Counted from the first letter of the stretch, positions 5,966 through 18,601 are shown. The stretch: DNA of 27,357 nucleotides from an uncultured Oscillospiraceae bacterium (GCA_934589225.1 CAKTNS010000039.1:1-27357), one strand, 5' to 3'. Notes: generated by a model from the sequence alone, not told the origin. Translations and numbers: made by a program.

Positions 5966-8900
5966 ATGATCCATATGGCAATGGTCAAGGACGTTAAGTT
6001 CGGCAAGACCATGCGTAAATCCTACGCGAAGTATGAAGAGATCCTGGAAATCCCCAACATGCTGAAAATCCAGAAGGACTCCTATCAGTGGTTCCTGGAG
6101 GAAGGCCTGCGGGAGGTTTTCAAGGACGTGGGCACCATTACCGATTTCTCCGGTAAACTGGAGCTGAGCTTCCTGGACTACACCATGGAAGACAAACCCA
6201 AGTATACCATCGAGGAATGCAAGGAGCGGGATGCCACCTACGCCAAGCCCATCAAGGTGCGGGTCCGTCTGCGCAACACCGAGACAGAGGTGATCACCGA
6301 GCAGGACATTTTCATGGGCGATTTCCCCGTGATGACCAACGGCGGCACCTTTGTGATCAACGGCGCGGAGCGCGTCATTATTTCTCAGATCGTCCGTTCC
6401 CCCGGCATGTACTACGGCCACGAGGTGGACAAGGCGGACCAGCACACCTACACCGCCACGGTGATCCCTTACCGCGGCGCTTGGCTGGAATATGAGACCG
6501 ACAACTCCGACGTTTTCTGGGTTCGGATCGACAAGAACCGGAAAATTCCCATCACCAGCCTGATCCGTGCCCTGGGCGTTCAGACCGACGAGCAGATCAA
6601 GGCCATGTTCGGCGAAGACCCCAGAATCATTGCCTCCATGGAAAAGGACCCCTGCAAGACCCGGGAAGAATCTCTGCTGGAAATCTACCGCCGTCTGCGT
6701 CCCGGTGAGCCCCCCACGGTGGAAACCGCTACCGCCCACCTGGAAGGCCTGCTGTTTGACCCCCACCGCTATGATGTGAGCAAGGTGGGCCGGTATAAGT
6801 TCAACAAGAAGATGGACATCTGGACCCGTCTGTCCGGCCAGGAGGCCGCCGAGCCCATTGCCGACCCCATGACCGGCGAGATCCTGGTCATGCCCGGCGA
6901 CTTCATCTCCCGTGCCCAGGCCCATGAGCTGTCTGCCCGGGGCGTGAACGAGGCCGTCATCAAGGTGGGCGACCAGAACGTCAAGGTCTTCTCCAACGGC
7001 ATGGTGGATATGGCCGGATTTGTGAACTTTGACCCCGCCGAATACGGCATCAAGGAAAAGGTCTGCTTCAAGGTCCTGAAGGAAATGGTGGAAACCCTGG
7101 GCGCCGACGGCGACTGGAAGACCGCCATTGCCGACCGGATGACGGACCTGATCCCCAACCATATCACCGTGGAAGACATTATGGCTTCCATCAACTATCT
7201 GAACTGCGTGGCCATGGGCGTTGGTGTCCCCGACGACATTGACCACCTGGGCAACCGCCGTCTGCGCTGCGTGGGCGAGCTGCTGCAGAACCAGTTCCGC
7301 ATCGGCTTCTCCCGTCTGGAGCGGGTGATCCGGGAGCGGATGACCGTTCAGGACCTGGATTCCGTGACCCCCCAGACCCTGATCAACATCCGGCCTGTGA
7401 CCGCCGTCATCAAGGAATTCTTCGGCTCCTCCCCTCTGAGCCAGTTCATGGACCAGAATAACCCTCTGGCCGAGCTGACCCACAAGCGCCGTCTGTCCGC
7501 CCTGGGCCCCGGCGGTCTGAGCCGTGACCGGGCTTCCTTCGATGTCCGAGACATTCACTACACCCACTATGGCCGTATGTGCCCCATCGAGACCCCCGAA
7601 GGTCCCAACATCGGCCTGATCAACTATCTGGCCACCTTTGCCAAGATCAATGAATACGGCTTCGTAGAGGCTCCCTACCGGAAGGTGGACAAGGCCACCG
7701 GCTTTGTGACCAAGGACGTGGAGTACATGACCGCCGACGTGGAAGACGATTTCTACGTTGGTCAGGCCAACGAGCCTCTGGACGAGAACGGCTGCCTGGC
7801 CAATGCCCGTATTACCTGCCGTCACCGCAACGAGATCATCGAAGTGGACCGGAACGTCATTGACTACATTGACGTATCCCCCAGAATGATGATTTCCATT
7901 GCCACTTCCTTTATTCCCTTCCTGCAGAACGACGACGCCAACCGTGCCCTGATGGGCGCCAACATGCAGCGTCAGGCCGTGCCTCTGCTGACCACCGAGC
8001 CCCCCGTCGTTGCCACCGGTATCGAGCACAAGGCCGCCGTGGATTCCGAGGTCTGCCTGAAGGCCAAGAAGGCCGGTGTTGTCACCGCCGTGTCCGCCGA
8101 CTCCATCTCCCTGCGCTATGACGACGGCGAGACCGAGACCATGCGGCTGACCAAGTTCGCCCGGTCCAATGCCGGTACCTGCATCAACCAGCGGCCCGGT
8201 GTGGTGGTCGGTGAGCGGGTAGAGGCCCAGGAGATCGTGGCCGACGGCCCCTCCTGCTCCGGCGGCGAAGTGGCCCTGGGCAAGAACGTGCTCATCGGCT
8301 TCGTGACCTGGGAAGGCTACAACTACGAGGACGCCATTCTGCTGAACGAGCGCCTGGTCCGGGAGGACGTGTTCACCTCCATCCACATTGAGGAGCACGA
8401 GACCGAGGCCCGGGACACCAAGCTGGGACCGGAAGAGATCACCCGGGATATTCCCAACGTCGGTGAAGACACCCTGAAGGACCTGGACGAGAACGGCATC
8501 ATCCGGGTAGGCGCGGAGGTCCACTCCGGCGACTATCTGGTAGGCAAGGTCACCCCCAAGGGCGAAACCGAGCTGACCCCCGAGGAGCGCCTGCTGCGGG
8601 CCATCTTCGGTGAAAAGGCCAGAGAAGTCCGGGATACCTCTTTGAAGGTGCCCCACGGCGAAAGCGGCATCGTTGTAGATGTGAAGGTCTTTACCAGAGA
8701 GAACTCTGACGAGCTGGCTCCCGGCGTTACCAAGTCCGTCCGGGTCTCCATTGCCCAGAAGAGAAAGATCTCCGTAGGCGATAAGATGGCCGGCCGTCAC
8801 GGCAATAAGGGCGTTGTGTCCCGTGTTCTGCCGGAGGAGGATATGCCCTTCCTGCCGGATGGCACTCCTCTGGACATCGTGCTGAACCCCCTGGGCGTTC

Positions 8901-9658
8901 CTTCCCGTATGAACATCGGACAGGTTCTGGAAGTCCACCTGGGCTACGCTGCCCGGGCCCTGGGCTGGAAGGTCGCTACCCCCGTATTCGACGGTGCCGA
9001 CGAGAAGGACATCCGGGAAACCCTGAAGCTGGCGGGCCTCCGGGAAGACGGCAAGACCGTCCTCTATGACGGCCGTACCGGCGAGCCCTTTGACAACCTG
9101 GTCACCGTTGGCTACCCCTACTACCTGAAGCTCCACCATCTGGTTGATGATAAGATCCACGCCCGTTCCACCGGTCCTTACGCACTGGTCACCCAGCAGC
9201 CCTTGGGCGGCAAGGCCCAGTTCGGCGGCCAGCGTTTCGGCGAAATGGAAGTCTGGGCCCTGGAGGCCTACGGCGCCGCTTACACCCTGCAGGAGATCCT
9301 GACCGTCAAGTCCGACGACGTGACCGGCCGTGTGAAGACCTACGAGGCCATTGTAAAGGGTGCCAATATTCCCAAGCCCGGCGTGCCGGAATCCTTCAAG
9401 GTTCTGGTGAAGGAACTGCAGGCTCTGTGCCTGGACATCCGGGTGCTGGACGAGCAGGGCAACGAAATCGAGCTGCGTGAGGATGACGACGATGAAGATG
9501 TGGTCTACACCTCCGGCAGCGACAACGAGGACGTTGTCGTGGGTGACACCAATGAGGTGCTGGATGCCGGTTTCGTCATTGACGAGGACGGCCCTGAGGA
9601 TATTATGAACGTATTCAGCGATCTGGACGAGTCCGATCCTGACACGTTTGAAGAATAA
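5966..9658 (+). CDS. rpoB: DNA-directed RNA polymerase subunit beta
   Basis: Beta forms one half of the RNA polymerase active-centre cleft with beta'. The protein is about 1230 residues, within the Firmicutes range. The rifampicin-pocket block is intact: FMDQNNPL with Asp496, THKRR with His506 and RLSALGPGGL with Ser511, matching E. coli D516, H526 and S531, so no classical resistance change is present there. Conserved CPIETPEGPNIGLI and GDKMAGRHGNKGVVS are also present. The last ~60 residues form a very acidic tail. GAAAGG at 5955-5960 favours ATG 5966 over GTG 5963 or ATG 5975. It lies 13 nt upstream of rpoC. No rplJ-rplL genes precede it; it starts its own unit. Confidence 0.97.
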   Translation: MIHMAMVKDVKFGKTMRKSYAKYEEILEIPNMLKIQKDSYQWFLEEGLREVFKDVGTITDFSGKLELSFLDYTMEDKPKYTIEECKERDATYAKPIKVRVRLRNTETEVITEQDIFMGDFPVMTNGGTFVINGAERVIISQIVRSPGMYYGHEVDKADQHTYTATVIPYRGAWLEYETDNSDVFWVRIDKNRKIPITSLIRALGVQTDEQIKAMFGEDPRIIASMEKDPCKTREESLLEIYRRLRPGEPPTVETATAHLEGLLFDPHRYDVSKVGRYKFNKKMDIWTRLSGQEAAEPIADPMTGEILVMPGDFISRAQAHELSARGVNEAVIKVGDQNVKVFSNGMVDMAGFVNFDPAEYGIKEKVCFKVLKEMVETLGADGDWKTAIADRMTDLIPNHITVEDIMASINYLNCVAMGVGVPDDIDHLGNRRLRCVGELLQNQFRIGFSRLERVIRERMTVQDLDSVTPQTLINIRPVTAVIKEFFGSSPLSQFMDQNNPLAELTHKRRLSALGPGGLSRDRASFDVRDIHYTHYGRMCPIETPEGPNIGLINYLATFAKINEYGFVEAPYRKVDKATGFVTKDVEYMTADVEDDFYVGQANEPLDENGCLANARITCRHRNEIIEVDRNVIDYIDVSPRMMISIATSFIPFLQNDDANRALMGANMQRQAVPLLTTEPPVVATGIEHKAAVDSEVCLKAKKAGVVTAVSADSISLRYDDGETETMRLTKFARSNAGTCINQRPGVVVGERVEAQEIVADGPSCSGGEVALGKNVLIGFVTWEGYNYEDAILLNERLVREDVFTSIHIEEHETEARDTKLGPEEITRDIPNVGEDTLKDLDENGIIRVGAEVHSGDYLVGKVTPKGETELTPEERLLRAIFGEKAREVRDTSLKVPHGESGIVVDVKVFTRENSDELAPGVTKSVRVSIAQKRKISVGDKMAGRHGNKGVVSRVLPEEDMPFLPDGTPLDIVLNPLGVPSRMNIGQVLEVHLGYAARALGWKVATPVFDGADEKDIRETLKLAGLREDGKTVLYDGRTGEPFDNLVTVGYPYYLKLHHLVDDKIHARSTGPYALVTQQPLGGKAQFGGQRFGEMEVWALEAYGAAYTLQEILTVKSDDVTGRVKTYEAIVKGANIPKPGVPESFKVLVKELQALCLDIRVLDEQGNEIELREDDDDEDVVYTSGSDNEDVVVGDTNEVLDAGFVIDEDGPEDIMNVFSDLDESDPDTFEE

Positions 9659-9671
9659 GGAGGCTCGGTAA

Positions 9672-13373
<3,702 letters not shown>

Positions 13374-13389
13374 AACCATTCCAATATTT

Positions 13390-13423
13390 CCGCCTTCCCG
13401 ATGTTTGGGAAGGCGGATTTTTT
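13390..13423 (+). terminator. Rho-independent terminator after rpoC
   Basis: CCGCCTTCCC and GGGAAGGCGG form a perfect 10-bp stem with a 7-base loop, followed by ATTTTTT. It separates rpoBC from the downstream genes. Confidence 0.93.
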
Positions 13424-13462
13424 GATATGGGCGGTGGATTTCAAGAATTTGGAAATTGAACA

Positions 13463-13491
13463 TTTACAAATGTTTTCCAATCGTGTATACT
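13463..13491 (+). promoter_or_regulatory. Sigma-A promoter of the zinc-ribbon membrane protein gene
   Basis: TTTACA at 13463-13468 and TATACT at 13486-13491 with a 17-bp spacer. TG directly precedes the -10. Confidence 0.75.
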
Positions 13492-13525
13492 GAAATGGGA
13501 TAAATTACGGAAAAGGGGGATGACT

Positions 13526-14899
13526 ATGAAGGTCAAATGCGATTTTTGCGGCACCATGATGAACGATACCGAGTCCGTCTGCCCAAGCTGCGGCGCGCCA
13601 AATGCCAGCGTCCGGCGGTCCAGCGGCGATCAGCCCCTGACCATTGAGGAGCTGAAAAAGTGGTACGAAAGCAAGGGCCTGCCGCCGGAGAATGTGACCA
13701 GATTTTTCATCGGGAAAAACGTCAAAGAGCCCAAAGCCTTCGGTGTCTACTTTGAGGAAGAGTCCGGAAACTACATTGTCTATAAGAACAAGGCTTCCGG
13801 AGAGCGGGCGGTGCGCTACCGGGGCACGGACCAGGCCTACGCGGTAAACGAGCTGTTCCAGCGGCTCAAGCAGGAGATCACCCAGCAGAAAATGCGCAAT
13901 GTCAGACAGGCAGCCGCCGGGGCCGGAGGCGGGGGAAACCCTAGTAAGGGCCTTGTGGAGACCGGCAAGAGTGTGGGCAAGGGCTGCATTGGGTGCTTGG
14001 TGGCTGTCGTGGGCTCCGTGGCGGCCATGTTCGTCCTCATGATCCTCTTTGGCCTGTTCCTCATGCGCAATGACCCCTCCACAGGCTACTATACATATGA
14101 CAATACCTGCTACTACTACAGCACCCGGAGCTATGATGACCTGAACTGGTTCCGCTACGATGGGGATGCCTGGGTAGGCCCCCTGGAGTTAGACCAGGTG
14201 CCGGACACCCTGGAAACAAAAAAATCCAGCAAGCCCTATTTTGCTGCGGACACCTGGGCTTCCGGTCTTCCCTGCACGGACTTTAAGGAAAGTGTCTACG
14301 GCCAGGACATGCAGGAGGACATGTATGTCTCCATGGGCTATTACCGCTGCGGGAATCTGTATTACCACTTAAACAGCAGTTATAATGAAGACTGGTTCCA
14401 CTGGACCGACCAATGGGAGAAGGTGGATTTTTCCAAACTCCCTCAGGACCTGCAGCACCCGTCCCAAGCCAAGCACTATCTGCTGTCCCAGACCTATAAC
14501 AGCTCTCTGGGGGCGGAGGACTTTGCCCAGAGCCTTGTTTACCGGGACAGTCAGGCATCCAAAACCGCCTCCCGGGGCTACTACCGCATCAACGACCGGA
14601 CCTATTACCACCAGGGCTATTTCTATGACGACGAATGGTACAGCTACGATGACAAAGACGGCTGGCAGCCTATCGAGCACAGCGCCATGCCGGAGGAGCT
14701 GCACCATCCCTCCATGGTCCAGGACTTCTACTATACGGACACCTGGGACCCGGCCACCCAGACCTCGGATTTTACCGATTCCGACTTCTACGAGGCCCCC
14801 AAGGAAAACGACTCGGGCAGCAGCTCCAACAGCGACTTCAGCTGGGACTCCGGCGATTCCTGGGACTCCGGGGATACGGATTGGGACTCTGACTGGTGA
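13526..14899 (+). CDS. Zinc-ribbon, single-pass membrane protein with three extracellular aromatic repeats
   Basis: I do not recognise a named family. The N terminus is a four-Cys zinc ribbon (CDFCG, then CPSCG). A ~130-residue soluble part follows, ending in a Gly-rich linker. One hydrophobic helix lies near residues 154-180 (GCLVAVVGSVAAMFVLMILF). Outside are three degenerate repeats of about 80 residues, beginning with GYY near 187, 271 and 351 (numbered from ATG 13526). They share GYY, clustered Tyr/Trp, an LP or MP motif, a TW or TY dipeptide and a terminal DF..S.Y. The C terminus is Ser/Asp/Trp low complexity with SWDSGD repeats. AAAAGGGGG at 13511-13519 is 6 nt from ATG 13526, better than ATG 13520. 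It has its own promoter and terminator inside the conserved rpoC-ybxF interval. A sensor or surface-binding role is speculation. Confidence 0.8.
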   Translation: MKVKCDFCGTMMNDTESVCPSCGAPNASVRRSSGDQPLTIEELKKWYESKGLPPENVTRFFIGKNVKEPKAFGVYFEEESGNYIVYKNKASGERAVRYRGTDQAYAVNELFQRLKQEITQQKMRNVRQAAAGAGGGGNPSKGLVETGKSVGKGCIGCLVAVVGSVAAMFVLMILFGLFLMRNDPSTGYYTYDNTCYYYSTRSYDDLNWFRYDGDAWVGPLELDQVPDTLETKKSSKPYFAADTWASGLPCTDFKESVYGQDMQEDMYVSMGYYRCGNLYYHLNSSYNEDWFHWTDQWEKVDFSKLPQDLQHPSQAKHYLLSQTYNSSLGAEDFAQSLVYRDSQASKTASRGYYRINDRTYYHQGYFYDDEWYSYDDKDGWQPIEHSAMPEELHHPSMVQDFYYTDTWDPATQTSDFTDSDFYEAPKENDSGSSSNSDFSWDSGDSWDSGDTDWDSDW

Positions 14900-14906
14900 C
14901 AAAATC

Positions 14907-14940
14907 AAGGCTCCTTCCAAAAGAGGGGGCCTTCTTTTTT
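14907..14940 (+). terminator. Rho-independent terminator
   Basis: AAGGCTCCTTC pairs with GAGGGGGCCTT (two G-T pairs) and is followed by CTTTTTT. It closes the zinc-ribbon protein gene. Confidence 0.82.
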
Positions 14941-15034
14941 GCTTTCGGGGCAGGGGAGAGGGCCGTTTGTGGGAAATATCAAAAACCAATTTGGAAAAAC
15001 TTTGGTTTTGTGAATATTTATTTTGAATTTTCGG

Positions 15035-15062
15035 TTGACAATTCCAAAAATCTGCGTATAAT
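15035..15062 (+). promoter_or_regulatory. Sigma-A promoter of the ybxF-rpsL cluster
   Basis: TTGACA at 15035-15040 and TATAAT at 15057-15062 with a 16-bp spacer. Transcription should begin near 15069, only a few bases before the first in-frame ATG. Confidence 0.88.
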
Positions 15063-15072
15063 ACTAACTTGT

Positions 15073-15354
15073 ATGGATATGAAAAAAGAATGTATGATCC
15101 CTGAATCCGGTCCTTTGCCGGATTTCACCGGAAAGAAGATTCTGGTGGGCAGCAAGCAGCTGCGCAAGGCCTTGAAAAATGACCGTGTGGCGGCTGTTTT
15201 TCTGGCAGAAAACGCGGACCCCCGGCTGACGGATGAAATCTGTGTCTGCTGCGGTGAAGCGGGTATCCAACCAACCTGGGTTCCCTCCATGAGAGAGCTT
15301 GGGCGCGCCTGCGGCATTGATGTGGGCGCGGCGGCGGCAGCCGTGCTTAAATAG
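15073..15354 (+). CDS. L7Ae/YbxF-like ribosomal protein (kink-turn binder)
   Basis: The L7Ae family binds kink-turn RNA; the bacterial YbxF/YlxQ members are small ribosome-associated or RNA-binding proteins. The core GSKQLRKALKNDRVAAVFLA, then ENADPRLTD and the ending RACGIDVGAAAAAVLK match this family well. The position just before rpsL is the same as ybxF in Bacillus. The start is uncertain: ATG 15073 lies about 5 nt from the predicted transcript start with no Shine-Dalgarno, ATG 15079 is similar, and ATG 15094 has only a weak purine stretch upstream. The N-terminal ~18 residues are therefore doubtful. It is likely co-transcribed with rpsL; no terminator is seen between them. Confidence 0.85.
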   Translation: MDMKKECMIPESGPLPDFTGKKILVGSKQLRKALKNDRVAAVFLAENADPRLTDEICVCCGEAGIQPTWVPSMRELGRACGIDVGAAAAAVLK

Positions 15355-15355
15355 G

Positions 15356-15379
15356 TTCTACCGGGCAAGACCCGTAGAA
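15356..15379 (+). promoter_or_regulatory. Hairpin in the ybxF-rpsL intergenic leader
   Basis: TTCTA and TAGAA enclose CGGG-CAAGA-CCCG with one bulged C. There is no T-run. It starts right after the ybxF stop codon and could modulate rpsL expression; this is inference. Confidence 0.45.
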
Positions 15380-15425
15380 TATAGAACCCGCTCAAAAGGC
15401 GAGAATCAAAGAAAGGAGAAATAAG

Positions 15426-15851
15426 ATGCCTACTTTTAATCAGCTGGTAAAGAATGGCCGCAAGGCTGCCATCTACAAGTCCAACTCTCCCGCTCTGCAG
15501 AGAGGTCTGAACACCCTGGAGAACAAGGCTACTACCCTGCCTTCCCCCCAGAAGCGTGGCGTTTGCACTGCCGTTCGTACCACCACCCCCAAGAAGCCTA
15601 ACTCTGCACTGCGTAAGATCGCTCGTGTACGTCTGACCAACGGTATGGAAGTTTCCGCTTACATCCCCGGTGTCGGCCACAACCTGCAGGAGCACTCCGT
15701 GGTTCTGATCCGTGGCGGCCGTGTCAAGGACCTGCCTGGCGTTCGTTACCACATCATCCGCGGCACTCTGGATACCCAGGGCGTGCAGAACCGGATGCAG
15801 GCCCGTTCCAAGTACGGTGCAAAGCGTCCCAAGGCTGGCAAGAAGAAGTAA
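15426..15851 (+). CDS. rpsL: 30S ribosomal protein S12
   Basis: S12 sits at the decoding centre of the small subunit. The 141-residue sequence is the long Firmicutes form, about 13 residues longer than E. coli S12 in the N-terminal segment. The conserved TTPKKPNSALRK block has Lys56-Lys57, and RGGRVKDLPGVRYH has Lys101; these correspond to E. coli Lys43 and Lys88 (Met counted). The usual streptomycin-resistance positions are therefore wild type. AAAGGAG at 15412-15418 sets the ATG. It is followed by a 159-nt hairpin-rich gap and rpsG. Confidence 0.97.
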   Translation: MPTFNQLVKNGRKAAIYKSNSPALQRGLNTLENKATTLPSPQKRGVCTAVRTTTPKKPNSALRKIARVRLTNGMEVSAYIPGVGHNLQEHSVVLIRGGRVKDLPGVRYHIIRGTLDTQGVQNRMQARSKYGAKRPKAGKKK

Positions 15852-15905
15852 TTTTTGTTCTTCTGAAAAACCTTAAATTTTCCCTACGCCCTTTCGCAAG
15901 GCAAG

Positions 15906-15969
15906 GCCTTGCCAGCGTTTATATATAAATATAAACCTCTGGCCAGGCACAACGAAAGTAACACTTTCG
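15906..15969 (+). promoter_or_regulatory. Two hairpins between rpsL and rpsG
   Basis: The first (15906-15948) stacks GCCTTGCCAG with CTGGCCAGGC (one mismatch) under an inner stem GTTTATAT with ATATAAAC. The second (15953-15969) is CGAAAGT-AAC-ACTTTCG. Neither has a T-run, so they are not terminators. In E. coli, S7 represses its operon by binding the rpsL-rpsG spacer; a similar role here is inference. Confidence 0.5.
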
Positions 15970-16010
15970 AGTACCGATGAAATCATTATATTATGAAGGA
16001 GGGAAGCAAA

Positions 16011-16481
16011 GTGCCCAGAAGAGGTAATGTTCCCAAGAGAGAGGTCCTTCCGGATCCTAATTACAATTCCGTTCTGGTTACCAAGCTCGTAAACAGCATC
16101 ATGCTGGACGGCAAGAAGGGTGTTGCCCAGAAAGTTGTCTATGGTGCTTTCGAAATCGTCGAGAATAAGACCGGCAAGAACGGCCTGGAAGTCTTCCAGC
16201 AGGCTATGGAAAACATCATGCCCGCCGTGGAGCTGAAGGCTCGCCGTGTAGGCGGCGCCACCTACCAGGTGCCCATCGAAGTCCGGGCTGACCGCCGTCA
16301 GACCCTGGGTCTGCGTTGGATCACCCTGTACAGCCGCAACCGCAGCGAGAACACCATGAAGGAGCGGCTGGCCGCTGAGATCATGGACGCTGCCAACAAC
16401 ACCGGCGCCTCTGTGAAGAAGCGCGAGGATGTCCACAAGATGGCCGAAGCCAACAAGGCTTTCGCTCATTTCCGCTGGTAA
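16011..16481 (+). CDS. rpsG: 30S ribosomal protein S7
   Basis: S7 nucleates assembly of the head of the small subunit. The start is GTG 16011: AAGGAGGG at 15996-16003 is 7 nt upstream, and the resulting 156-residue protein PRRGNVPKREVLPDP... has the standard S7 length. The upstream in-frame ATG at 15993 would overlap the Shine-Dalgarno itself. Conserved GGATYQVPIEVR and KREDVHKMAEANKAFAHFRW are present. It is followed 15 nt later by fusA. Confidence 0.97.
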   Translation: MPRRGNVPKREVLPDPNYNSVLVTKLVNSIMLDGKKGVAQKVVYGAFEIVENKTGKNGLEVFQQAMENIMPAVELKARRVGGATYQVPIEVRADRRQTLGLRWITLYSRNRSENTMKERLAAEIMDAANNTGASVKKREDVHKMAEANKAFAHFRW

Positions 16482-16496
16482 TCAAGGAGAGAATCA

Positions 16497-18575
16497 ATGC
16501 CTAGACAGTATTCCCTGGAAAATACCAGAAACTTCGGCATCATGGCTCACATCGATGCCGGTAAGACCACCACTACCGAGCGTATCCTGTTCTACACCGG
16601 TAAGAACTACAAGATCGGTGAGACCCACGACGGCTCTGCTACCATGGACTGGATGGCCCAGGAGCAGGAGCGTGGCATCACCATCACTTCCGCTGCTACT
16701 ACCTGCTTCTGGAAGGGCTGCCGGCTGAACATCATCGATACCCCGGGCCACGTGGACTTCACCGTTGAGGTGGAGCGCTCCCTGCGTGTTCTGGACGGTG
16801 CTGTCACCGTTCTGTGCGCCAAGGGTGGTGTCGAGCCCCAGACCGAGACCGTTTGGCGTCAGGCTGACGAGTACAAGGTCCCCCGTATGATCTACGTCAA
16901 CAAGATGGACATCATGGGTGCCGACTTCTACAGAGTTCTGACCATGATCGACGAGCGCCTGAAGTGCAACGCCGTGGCCATCCAGCTGCCCATCGGCTCC
17001 GAGGCCTTCTTCAAGGGCAACATCGACCTGCTGACCATGAAGGCCAACGTCTTCTATGATGAGCTGGGTAAGGATGTGCGGGTTGAAGAGATCCCCGAGG
17101 ATATGGTGGACCTGGCCAACGAGTACCATGAGAAGCTCATGGATGCGCTGACCGCCCTGGACGATGATCTGGCCATGAAGTATCTGGAGGGTGAGGAAAT
17201 CACCGTTCCCGAAATGAAGGCCGTCATCCGCCGTGCCACCATCGCCAACGAGATGGTTCCCGTTGTCTGCGGCACCTCTTACAAGAACAAGGGTGTTCAG
17301 GAAGTTCTGGACGCTGTTGTTGACTATATGCCCAGCCCCCTGGATAAGAAGGGCATCAAGGGCATCAACCCCGAGACCGAGGAAGAGGACTTCCGTCCCG
17401 CTTCCGATGAGGCTCCTTTCTCCGCTCTGGCTTTCAAGATCGCTACCGACCCCTACGTCGGAAAGCTGTGCTATTTCCGTGTGTACTCCGGTACCCTGGA
17501 CAAGGGCAGCACGGTCCTGAACTGCACCAAGGGCACCAAGGAGCGTCTGGGCCGCATCCTGCAGATGCACGCCAACCATCGGGAAGACATCGACACCATC
17601 TACGCCGGTGATATCGCCGCCGCCGTTGGTGTGAAGAACACCACCACCGGTGACACCTTCTGTGATGAGAACCATCCCATCATTCTGGAGTCCATGGTGT
17701 TCCCCGAGCCCGTTATCGAGGTTGCCATCGAGCCCAAGACCAAGGCCGGTCAGGAGAAGATGGGCATTGCCCTGTCCAAGCTGGCTGAAGAAGACCCCAC
17801 CTTCCGGACCTACACCAACAAGGAAACCGGGCAGACCATCATCGCCGGCATGGGCGAGCTGCACTTGGAAATCATTGTTGACCGTCTGCTCCGTGAGTTC
17901 AAGGTGGAGGCCAACGTTGGCGCTCCCCAGGTTTCCTACAAGGAGACCATCCGCAAGGCTGTGGACCAGGAAACCAAGTATGCCCGTCAGTCCGGCGGTA
18001 AGGGCCAGTACGGCCATGTCAAGATCCACGTGGAGCCCAACGAGCCCGGCAAGGGTTACGAGTTCATCAACGCCGTTGTGGGCGGTGCCATCCCCAAGGA
18101 ATATATTCCTGCCGTTGACGCCGGTATTCAGGGCGCCATGGAGGCCGGTGTTCTGGCCGGTTACCCCGTGGTGGACGTAAAGGTCACCCTGTTCGATGGC
18201 TCTTACCACGAAGTGGACTCCTCCGAAATGGCTTTTAAGATCGCCGGTTCCATGGCGTTCAAGGAAGCCTGCCGGAAGGCCAACCCCACCATCCTGGAGC
18301 CCATCATGAAGGTTTCCGTCACTGTTCCCGATGAGTACATGGGCACCGTTATCGGTGACATCACTGCTCGCCGCGGCAACATTCTGGGCCAGATCACCCG
18401 TACCGGTGCTGTCCAGATCGACGCCAACGTTCCTCTGGCCGAGATGTTCGGTTACGCTACCGACCTGCGTTCCAAGACCCAGGGCCGTGGCAACTACTCC
18501 ATGGAGCCCAGCCACAATGCGGAACTGCCTAAGTCCAAGACCGACGAGCTGATCAAGGCTCGTTCCAGAGATTAA
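16497..18575 (+). CDS. fusA: Elongation factor G
   Basis: EF-G is the GTPase that drives translocation on the ribosome. At 692 residues it has the normal length. G-domain motifs are AHIDAGKT (17-24), the switch I segment QERGITITSAATT, DTPGHVDF and NKMD. The C-terminal domains are intact, with SGGKGQYGHVKIHVEP (domain IV) and the MFGYATDLRSKTQGRG end typical of functional EF-G. AAGGAGAG lies just upstream of the ATG. It is co-transcribed with rpsG. The codon-aligned antisense frame contains no stops, reflecting avoidance of TTA, CTA and TCA. Confidence 0.97.
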   Translation: MPRQYSLENTRNFGIMAHIDAGKTTTTERILFYTGKNYKIGETHDGSATMDWMAQEQERGITITSAATTCFWKGCRLNIIDTPGHVDFTVEVERSLRVLDGAVTVLCAKGGVEPQTETVWRQADEYKVPRMIYVNKMDIMGADFYRVLTMIDERLKCNAVAIQLPIGSEAFFKGNIDLLTMKANVFYDELGKDVRVEEIPEDMVDLANEYHEKLMDALTALDDDLAMKYLEGEEITVPEMKAVIRRATIANEMVPVVCGTSYKNKGVQEVLDAVVDYMPSPLDKKGIKGINPETEEEDFRPASDEAPFSALAFKIATDPYVGKLCYFRVYSGTLDKGSTVLNCTKGTKERLGRILQMHANHREDIDTIYAGDIAAAVGVKNTTTGDTFCDENHPIILESMVFPEPVIEVAIEPKTKAGQEKMGIALSKLAEEDPTFRTYTNKETGQTIIAGMGELHLEIIVDRLLREFKVEANVGAPQVSYKETIRKAVDQETKYARQSGGKGQYGHVKIHVEPNEPGKGYEFINAVVGGAIPKEYIPAVDAGIQGAMEAGVLAGYPVVDVKVTLFDGSYHEVDSSEMAFKIAGSMAFKEACRKANPTILEPIMKVSVTVPDEYMGTVIGDITARRGNILGQITRTGAVQIDANVPLAEMFGYATDLRSKTQGRGNYSMEPSHNAELPKSKTDELIKARSRD

Positions 18576-18576
18576 T

Positions 18577-18599
18577 TTTTCGTAAAAACGAAAATTTTC
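18577..18599 (+). terminator. Weak A/T-rich hairpin after fusA
   Basis: TTTTCGT and ACGAAAA form a 7-bp stem with an AAAA loop, followed by TTTTCT. The GC content is low, so termination would be partial at best and read-through into tuf is likely. Confidence 0.35.
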
Positions 18600-18601
18600 T
18601 C

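Noticed and set aside
15993..16010. ATG 15993 as the start of rpsG
   Set aside because: The frame would translate the Shine-Dalgarno sequence; GTG 16011 gives the standard 156-residue S7.
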